Shown: one piece after another, positions 56,456 through 64,000 of the stretch
Layout of the letters: each line of letters begins with the position of its first letter
Numbering within the stretch: position 1 is the stretch's first letter
Assembly (NCBI GenBank): GCA_023052935.1
Contig: CM041297.1
Location: forward strand, 108,677,563 to 108,741,562
Direction of reading: 5' to 3'
Length of the DNA stretch: 64,000 nt
From: Piezodorus guildinii
Taxonomy: Eukaryota > Arthropoda > Insecta > Hemiptera > Pentatomidae
The notes under the pieces: model-generated
The model's database searches: none
Told to the model about the DNA's origin: nothing
The model's input: only the letters and a program-made list of their open reading frames with translations
Position numbers and translations under genes: made by a program

Positions 56456-58578
56456 TATATACATATATATATTAAGCTAAAGACTCTTCTAGAGGTACAG
56501 TTTTTTTACCCCATATATTTTACGGCTTTATAAGTTTTTTCATTTTTAGGCTAAAGCACTATAATCAAAAATATAGTGTTTGAATCAGACTTTTACTAAA
56601 AGGGTACATGTGTGAGATACAACTGGTACAATAATATTAACCATAAATAAAATTTTTGAATTATAATTAATTACAATAGCAATTATGAGAATTTGAATTT
56701 AATAAAAGATTTAGAAAGAATGAGTTTCAGAATAATTTTTGTAAATTATGCTCTTTCTTCTAATTGTCATATTAACCACTATTAAATTAGAAAATAATTG
56801 ATGAACTATGGAACGACTTACTATTCTGATATTGATTTAATCCTGAAGACACTTCAAGATATCCCACCTCCTAATGCAATTGATCATATTTCTCCGGTTA
56901 TATCAGGGTGAATCAATGAAAGGAAGTCTCGAAATGACATAATTATATTCGAAGCAGCAGAGTGGAAAAATGTGACATGTCTGACTTTAATGTTATGTTT
57001 ATACAATCGATTATTATATTAGCTTTGAAGAGGATGCGTTTAGGAAATCTGACAGCCCTACCGTAACATGCACTAATGAAGTAATATAAGATAATGATGC
57101 CTGTATTGATTATTATTTTGTTATACCAGACCCCCAAAAGGATAAGCTAATCTAGCTGTAAGAGAAGCGGTAAAATAAGATATAAGACAAGTCTTTTAGA
57201 ATGAAAAGGAGCATCTGCTACACTGAAAGGTTCATATCAATCTGAATCCATTTCGAAATAAGTTACGGTAAGATTTTTCAAAAATAGGAAATTCGGTTGG
57301 ATCAGGATTCAATGCTGAATATATGATATAATAATAGATGATGATAATAATATAATAAAGAGGAGTTGAGAGAATACTACTTCAGGATGAGTTATCCTAA
57401 AGGTTAGTATCATATTCTTATCACAGCTGGGAGGTCGAGATTAGTTTCCCAAGGGCCACCCACCACCAAGTACATTTTTATCCGCTAGGAATAATTCCAG
57501 CCCTTCACAGCTGACCGTTTATAATGACGTTCAATAAGATTGCAAGCTATTCCGATCTGCCACTAGATCTTGTCTTATCGATACGAAGATCACTGAACGT
57601 CAATATGATCAGAAACTGTCACAAATTTACACAGAACCGAGCCTCCGTTTAGCGCGCCGTTGTATAAATTGAACTGGACAAGACGCAAAAAATATAAAAG
57701 AAACTGAAAATAAAAATTACATTATCGAGAAGAGTGGCAAATTAAAGTGCAGGATTCAGTTTATAGTTGAGCCATAACCAGAAAAATAAATGTCAATAAA
57801 ATCTTTAATTTTATGGTAGTCTGGAACTTGAAAGTTTCATTAATTTTAACTACGCTAGTAAAAGTGGACGGTAAGTATTAATTACAAAAATAAAAGTATT
57901 AGTCGTCATACCTTTGAAAATAGCGTTCTAGAATAGTATAGATGTTTTAAAAATAGTCTGATGATCTAATAAAAGTGGACAGTAGGAATTTATTCTAAGC
58001 CAAAAAGATTTTAAAAACATAATTGGAGCTAAAAATTTGAAAAATTGAGTTAACATAAACTACTTTATACCATTCCAGTTATGCATATTTCTTGTAAATA
58101 AATACAATGTCAGAAGTGATTAACGAGCTTATAAACAGTGATTGAATAAAATTGATCATTGCAGTTGGTTACAGGAATTGGATGGGAATCCCTATGGGAA
58201 ATGATGAATTATGGTCGGCTTCGTAAACCTCTGATCGGATGGGCACCGGGCATGGTCTTCCATCCCAACTGCTTATCATCAGCTGCTGATGGTCATCGTG
58301 TGTAATGGACTCATTTCCTCCGACAATATCTCATCTTATGGTGTCATCCTTCATATCCTTGATTCCAGGGGAAGTCTTGTCAGTTACAACTAAATATATC
58401 CATCGTTTCACGGTTCAATGGATTTATCGAAAGGACTCTAATGCAATGGTCTCAAATAAACAACTAATGTTGAAATGATTACTTTTACAGCGAAATAAAA
58501 TTTAGGAAATATTACTTGACACAGAATTTTTTCTTTCTATTTTTACTGTATATTATTCTATCATTCACTAACCCATTG

Positions 58579-58647
<69 letters not shown>

Positions 58648-59180
58648 TTCTTCATACCTACCTCGTCTTTGATGTAACCCTCGTCTCATAGATTGCCCAC
58701 ACTCAGTGGAGAAGAGTGTGAGTTCAAATTTGTCCTGGTCTATTATTCAGGGCACCACGTTATTTTTTAATGTAAATAACGAAAACATTAAACATAAACT
58801 TTAAAGTAAAACCAGTCATTATTTTAGGTTATAAAAAAGAAATAAATTAAATTCTGGCTGTACCTTTACACATACCATAAATAAACAAACATAAAATTTC
58901 CCGTATAATAAAGATATAAAAAAACATGTATATTTAATTAAAGGATAAAATAAAAAAACAATTCACACATACAAAATATATTTACATCAACCAAAATAAA
59001 AAAAACCTACTCTAGAATATTATAAAAACAAAACTATTTATACTTAATTAAAGAAAACCCTGTAAACAAAACTCACTTTACATACACAAATTATATTTTT
59101 ATAAAGAAATTAAAATAGAAACCCATAATATATCCTTTATTAAATCTATATACATCGCTTAGTTATATAGTCCTTATTCC
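55681..59180. other. No recognised gene; two long (AT)n runs
   Basis: (AT)n occurs at about 56388-56472 and 58580-58630, the second followed by a T-run to 58650. More balanced blocks at 55690-55860, 57420-57660 and 58160-58400 are unidentified. They could be old repeats or conserved non-coding DNA. Confidence 0.4.
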
Positions 59181-59189
59181 CCCGGCCAG

Positions 59190-59480
59190 TAGGATTATTT
59201 ACAACAACACAACACAGGGAGGCGGGTTAATAATGTTCTCCCAATTACCGTAAGTCCTCGTGTGACAGTTCTCCTTCCTCCGATCTCCTTTCCGGAAAAA
59301 TCTCCCGGCTTCCTCACGAAGTCGTCGGGATGTGTAGTGGAGGAGAAACAAATCCAGCGTAGCTGCCTGTCACTCAGGTGTCTTCCTACCGCCACTCAGT
59401 GCGCCTCTCTGTCTTATCGCATGTGAGATGCGCATGCACCTTCTGCGCCTCCCCACCACTACTTACTTGCGTATTGAGGT
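59190..59480. other. GC-richer block upstream of the SINE, unidentified
   Basis: This is one of the least AT-rich parts of the window (CTCCGATCTCCTTTCCGG, CTCCCGGCTTCCTCACG). Open frames exist on both strands but show no family motif. It may be the distal part of a repeat that includes the SINE at 59563-59712. Confidence 0.35.
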
Positions 59481-59562
59481 ACGGCCAGAATATATTACTA
59501 ATATTATTTAAATACACCGGTGCTATTAATATTACAACCGTAACAAGGCAGTACGGGGTTTC

Positions 59563-59712
59563 TCGGGCGAGGGGGTTAGGGCGGGGAATAAATGCTGAGA
59601 TAAAGCCCAGCACCGAGATTCGAGCTCATAATTATTTGGTTTCAAATTATGGTCCTCTATGGTTGCTAGGAAAGTTGAGCGTTAACCCACTCAGCCATCC
59701 CGCCCCAAACCC
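59563..59712 (-). repeat. tRNA-derived SINE, family S2
   Basis: The minus strand starts GGCGGGATGGCTGAGTGGGT, very like the acceptor and D-arm of a Ser/Leu-type tRNA with box A (TGGCTGAGTGG). It has TAACGC, a decayed anticodon and variable region, then GAGCTCGAATCTCGG at the box B position. A decayed copy is at 14884-14990. It is not a functional tRNA, since the anticodon arm and the 3' acceptor strand do not fold. Confidence 0.6.
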
Positions 59713-59879
59713 AAAGAGCAAGGGAAAGTATTGTGAAATTATAGTAGTATCAGTGATTGACTGTTATATAATTATTAAAATTGAACAGATCGGCTCCGGA
59801 CTAAACGGTCTAAAAACCAATAGAAAAAAAAAATTATCAATCTATTATCTGTAAGTATAATTGTTTCCTCAAACTTGAC

Positions 59880-60819
59880 ATACAATCGAAAACTTAAAAA
59901 TTTGGTGGTTTTATGAAATGGTGTAAATCTGAAAAAATATATAATGTCATCCTCTTTTTTACAATATCAATACTTGTGCATGTTATTCTATAAAAACAGA
60001 AGACAAGTCGAACTTGTCATACAATACTATTTTATAAAACTTATTCTTAATGCAACATAAATAAATAAGCTCTTCAACTATTCGAATTTTAATTAATAAT
60101 TACTGTTCTCCGTTATCAAAACATGTTATATAAGAAAAGTAGGATTTCAAGGAATAGATGAAGAAAATACTTGAAATAAGAATCATCTATAACGCAAATC
60201 CGCGGGAGGAGCACCGTAGGGAATGCAGATTTATAGCAGGCATTGGAAGAAAGGTATTGGCTGGAAGCCACTCTTCTCATGGGAAATGAATATCATTATA
60301 TGAAATTAGATTCTCCTGAGGTTTCACCAACCCCAATGAATTAAAAAAAAAAATGTGACCTTATAAAAAAAAGAAGCAAGCTATACTTCAGTACTATTTT
60401 ATATCAATACGATTTGTTTAAAAGCAATTAACTAATATCACCACTGCTTATTTCAAAACACCATACCTCTGCAATTTTTAAACCAATTTCATTATTTTTT
60501 TCTCATTTTGTAGAAAATTTATTTTTTTATCTAATAGCACGGACAACAGTGGGCAGATTGTTTTTATTTGCTACGTATTCTTTTTTTTTTGGTCGATTAC
60601 AAAGGCTCATTTTTAAAAATAATAAACCAAAAGCATTTACACTAGACATCTTAATATTTCCATTTCTTTTTATTCAAATTTCAAATACGATTTCCTGATT
60701 CCTGAGCACCTTACATTTTTTCCCTATCATAAATAATAACTGAAGCAGAGGATCACATCTCTTATGAGTTGTTGTTTGACCATATAAGATTATTCTCCCC
60801 TCTCCTTTCCCCTTTGTTC
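59880..60819. other. No recognised feature
   Basis: AT-rich sequence that leads into the tandem repeat that hosts the LINE insertion. Confidence 0.35.
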
Positions 60820-61069
60820 ATCGCGGTGACTTTTTCTCGAAAATCTTTTCGATTTTTCTCTATCTTTTATAATAACCCAGTTTTAGGGGAATTACATCTC
60901 TTCTAATTCGTAACTTAAATATATAGATCAACGATTTTTTTATGTTTTTCTTTATTGCGCTTTACTGATTCTAAAAGACTAGACATATTTTTCTCTACCT
61001 TAAAAAACAGTCATGGGTGTATAATCATACGGAGGTAAAATTTCAATTAATTTTCCTTGTCTTTTTTAT
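60820..61069 (+). repeat. Tandem-repeat array, left of the LINE insertion
   Basis: Units with TTTTTCTCTATCTT, CTGATTCTAAAA and GAGGTAAAATTTCAATTAATTTT resemble the array at 23500-24070. The array continues after the LINE at 62243-62335. Confidence 0.5.
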
Positions 61070-62231
61070 TTAGAAATATTAATGCAAAAATCATGGGATC
61101 ATGATAAAAATTTGTACCTTGCCTTCCTAGACCTTCAAGGTGCATTTGACTCGGTCCCAAGAAACGAAATATGGGAAAAATTAAGAGCCAAGAATGTTCC
61201 AAGAAGCCTGGTGGAAGCTATAAAATCCATATACAAAAATCCAAAGGGTATAGTGAGACTGAATGGGCAGGAATCTGACCATTTTAGCATAGCTAGAGGG
61301 GTTAAACAAGGGGATAGCTTAAGCCCATTGCTATTCACATTATATATGGATGAAATAGCTGCAATCTACAGAAAGGACTTTCCTAGGGCAAAGGAATCTG
61401 CTTCCAGTCGTGATACAGCTTCTACTGTATGCGGCGATATTGTCCTGATTGCAGATTCTGTAGAGAAATTGCAGCAAGCAGTTGACGAATGGAATGAAGA
61501 GCTCCGCAGGAAGGGGATGACCATCAGTACCAGCAAGAGTAAGATCTTACAGGTTGGAAGGGTACAGGAAGATGTTTTGGTATACTGCAATGGAGAGGAG
61601 ATGGAAGAGGTGTCAGATTTCACCTATCTCGGCACTGTTATGCATAGATCTGGGAAAGTAGACTCAGAAATAGTGAACAGGATAAGCAAGGCCAACGCTG
61701 TATACTACCAGATCTGCAATACAGTGATCGGGAAGAGAGAAGTCAGCAGAAATGTGAAACTGCACATCTTTAAGGCGGTGTACCTTCCTATACTCCTTTA
61801 TAGTGCAGAAAGCTGGGTGATGACTAGCAGACTGGAGAGCAAAGTCATTGCTGCGGAGATGAGATTTCTCCGAAGAATCGCAGGGAGAACAAGACGGGAC
61901 TGCATCCGCAATGATAGGATCAGAGAGGAGTTAGGAGTTTCCTCAATGAAGGATGTCCTGGAAACTCGGCAGCTTAACTGGTTTGGACATGTTGTACGGA
62001 TGGAGGGACACAGAGATCCATTGAAAACCATGGAGTATATTCCCATTGGTAAAAGACCCCGTGGCCGACCAAGAATGTCGTACCTGGAGTAGTAGACCGT
62101 TTATGCAAGAAACGAAATAAAAATATTCGCCAAGCCAGAAATCTAGCATACAACAGGGAACATTGGCAATCCTGGCTAAACGCCCCCTACGCTGAAAGGC
62201 ACTACAGGGTGATGCAAAAGAAGAAGAAGAA
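61070..62231 (+). mobile_element. 5'-truncated LINE inserted in the tandem repeat, 11-bp TSD
   Basis: GTCTTTTTTAT occurs at 61059-61069 and 62232-62242. The insert starts inside the RT, keeps the C-terminal domain and ends with a short GAAGAAGA tail. Confidence 0.85.
61082..62092 (+). pseudogene. RT and C-terminus of an RTE/L1-like LINE, catalytic motif lost
   Basis: A 336-codon open frame. It has LYLAFLDLQGAFDSVPRNEIW (motif A), ARGVKQGDSLSPLLFTLYMD (motif B), then VCGDIVLIADS where YADDxVLIADS is expected: the ADD has become CGD, so the second and third catalytic Asp are altered. It continues FTYLGTVMHRSGK, LPILLYSAESW, ELGVSSMKDVLETRQL and NWFGHVVRMEGHRDPLK, then GKRPRGRPRMSYLE. A shift then moves the frame into CKKRNKNIRQARNLAYNREH. 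The N-terminal endonuclease was never copied. The apparent ATG at 61082 lies within the RT and is not the true start. Confidence 0.85.
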
Positions 62232-62242
62232 GTCTTTTTTAT

Positions 62243-62335
62243 AATTAATGGCGGTGTATTGATTCTAAAACTCTGAAGAATATTTTATCTATCCTATAAA
62301 AAAAACGGAGTTCCAATCGTTTATATAAATATATA
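62243..62335 (+). repeat. Tandem-repeat array, right of the LINE insertion
   Basis: It continues the array (GTATTGATTCTAAAACTCTG, ATTTTATCTATCCTATAA). Confidence 0.45.
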
Positions 62336-62354
62336 CAATACAATAAATTAGAAC

Positions 62355-62457
62355 ACACATAAATAGCACTTGTTTTAAATGTGTGTTTCTAATTTATGAC
62401 CGCACCCCCAACCATCTTCCTATCTAAAGTCTCAACGGTCAACAAAAACTCCATCAT
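62355..62457 (+). repeat. Penelope-like hammerhead element, tail copy without ribozyme
   Basis: AATAGCACTTGTTTTAAATG, TTTCTAATTTATGACCGCAC, CCCCAACCATCTTCC and CTCAACGGTCAACAAAAACTCCATCATT repeat the arm and terminal extension of the element at 38979-39541. It starts just after where the ribozyme would be. ATAAATA is a possible short TSD. Confidence 0.7.
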
Positions 62458-64000
62458 TATAAATAAAATAATTAAATAAACATAATTATACCTACATAAA
62501 ATATGCTGGTGGAAACACGCACTGGGTCTGTCTCCCCACTTTTTCTTCAAAAAAGCATAATCTAACAGATCCCAGCGCCTTCTGAGCCGCGTTACTTGTG
62601 TGAGTTGAGTAAAGGCACATTAAAAATAAATGTACCGCACTTGAGAGAAGAATCTGGCCGATAACCATAACATTAGCATGACTAAATAAATATTGATCAA
62701 TTTAAACAATAGATATAATTATTACGCCTACCTCCCCCACAACATTAATTAATATAATAAATGAAGTACATTACAGGCACACGATAAATGCCGAGAATAG
62801 TGGTAGAAGCACATGTTTATTTCTTCTTTTTTTCTCTTTTTTTTTTTTTAGATTAAATCAAAAAGATAATAGAAAAAACATATATTTTCCGCAACAATCT
62901 ACTACACTGATCACAACTAACCAAATTAGATCAAAATATTTGAAAAAACAAAACGTATTGGCAAATCGGAAGGATGTTGTTATCCACCTGGAACAATCCT
63001 AGGAGAACACTCGCAATACGTTATAAACATTTTGTTAGGATCTATTTTCTTTCTCATTCAAGTAACCGGTCATACAAAATAATGACCAATACATTGTGGA
63101 TTAATATAAATTGTATCTATATCGCACACCGATTTTGTTTCTACTGGTAAATACGAAAGTACTAATGTGCAAACCAAATATAAATATGTATTGATCTTAT
63201 CCGCCAGACAGTTCTTGCCAGAGTCAGTGTTTAAGTGAGAATTTATAGAATAAATAAGAACTCCACTTTGATCGGTATATTTGTACGATGAATATCAATA
63301 TCCATTCTAATGAAAACAAGAATTTATAACGAATAAAATAAGTATAACACGTTATAAAACCTACCAAGTTGTTTAAATCAGCCGCAAACTGAATTTAAAA
63401 ATAAATTACTTAATTGAAAGGTTAACAACAGAGGTTCACAACAAACTGGAAACAGGAAAATAACAACAAAAGATGATCGATCCTTCAGTAAAAATTAGAA
63501 AAAAAGTTCAAATTTTTAGATTTCTTAAAAAGCCATACTGTTACCTTGTATCAGGATTCACTTTATAATTCAAAGTTTTAAGTGACAATGGGTTAGAAGA
63601 TGTTAGCACATTAAGAAAAGTAACAAAATCCGTGTTTCTTTAATATTAAAATAAAAAATCGTGTATGTAAAGCCGGGGAAGAATAAAATTAAATGGTTTT
63701 TCAAGATCCATGGTCAAGTTTATAAATAAAACAATTGCTGATCGTTCGCTATATTATTTTATTCACTAGAGAGTGTAAACAGGAGGATGTCCTTGTATAG
63801 AATAGAAAATAAACACTTCTTCAGAATGAATTCCTTTTTCCAAGTAGAATCGTGACAGTGTTAGATTTCCGTTAAGGCAAAGTTTGTTTTAGAAAATTGA
63901 TTAGACTTGCTCGGTTAAGCCGCGGTGATTAGGTGCATTGTGTGCACTGGCTAGTTGGCTATCGGAGGGGCAATGAAGGTTTGATCAGCGGGATGGACCG
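62458..64000. other. No recognised gene
   Basis: AT-rich. The block 62510-62620 is more balanced and shares AGATCCCAGCGCCT with 46930-46945 (reverse). The last 100 bp are GC-richer, but no feature could be called before the window ends. Confidence 0.35.

Noticed and set aside
59640..59712. Functional tRNA-Ser or tRNA-Leu gene on the minus strand
   Set aside because: The 5' head is tRNA-like, but no matching 3' acceptor strand and no proper anticodon arm are found.
59378..59854. 158-codon plus-strand frame
   Set aside because: It runs antisense through a tRNA-derived SINE and GC-richer flank without any protein motif.
1..64000. CRISPR arrays, bacterial operons or phage genes
   Set aside because: No regularly spaced identical repeats, no Shine-Dalgarno-linked gene series; the DNA is eukaryotic.
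1..64000. LTR retrotransposons or integrated viruses
   Set aside because: No protease, integrase, RNase H or long terminal repeat pair was recognised; all RT fragments are of the non-LTR type.

Overview
The window is AT-rich, repeat-dense eukaryotic DNA that is almost certainly from an arthropod genome, most likely an insect. The reasons are one spliced exon of a Cys-loop ligand-gated chloride channel of insect type, several clades of insect-type non-LTR retrotransposons (LINEs), mariner relics, tRNA-derived SINEs, long (TA)n runs, and no bacterial gene organisation. I cannot name the species; the mix would fit a hemipteran, but that is a guess.

Host coding content is tiny: one 224-bp exon on the minus strand (25752-25975) with a clean acceptor and donor. 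It encodes part of the extracellular ligand-binding domain of a chloride-channel subunit, nearest from memory to the pHCl/GluCl group. The neighbouring exons were not found, so much of the window may be intron or flank of this gene. A truncated R1/LOA-like LINE sits about 57 bp inside the downstream intron.

Layout. 1-4.4 kb: AT-rich DNA with LINE 3' ends. 4.9-8.1 kb: a tRNA-derived SINE and three copies of a dispersed repeat here called family G, which ends in ACTTTCACTTAC / GTAAGTGAAAGT. 10.9-13.3 kb: a 126-bp inverted repeat made of family-G ends about 2 kb apart, with a separate near-perfect hairpin inside. 14.7-17.9 kb: two mariner relics and a hammerhead-like motif. 20.0-22.0 kb: a short RTE-like insertion and a decayed LINE. 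22.1-24.1 kb: inverted arrays of a tandem repeat. 24.9-26.0 kb: the LINE and the channel exon. 26.1-28.4 kb: a family-G copy broken by a SINE, then a decayed copy of a widespread uncharacterised metazoan protein. 31-33.6 kb: a Tc1/mariner-type relic, a LINE tail, and a family-G copy with a unique insert. 33750-38314: a complete but frameshifted Jockey-clade element between 13-bp target-site duplications (TSDs). 38979-39541: a 563-bp insertion with 13-bp TSDs whose inverted arms each carry a hammerhead ribozyme core, Penelope-like in design. 40.6-43 kb: LINE ends and microsatellites. 44-48 kb: further family-G copies and a LINE tail with an internal duplication. 49.2-49.6 kb: a second short RTE-like insertion. 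50.86-55.68 kb: a three-level nest, LINE in Jockey in family G. 59.6 kb: a second SINE family. 61070-62231: a LINE inserted into a tandem repeat with an 11-bp TSD.

No gene set here works as a pathway. The biology is mobile-element biology: a layered record of insertions, ordered in time by nesting and TSDs, plus two signals worth following: self-cleaving ribozyme motifs in several states of decay, and a repeat family whose end carries a consensus 5' splice site.
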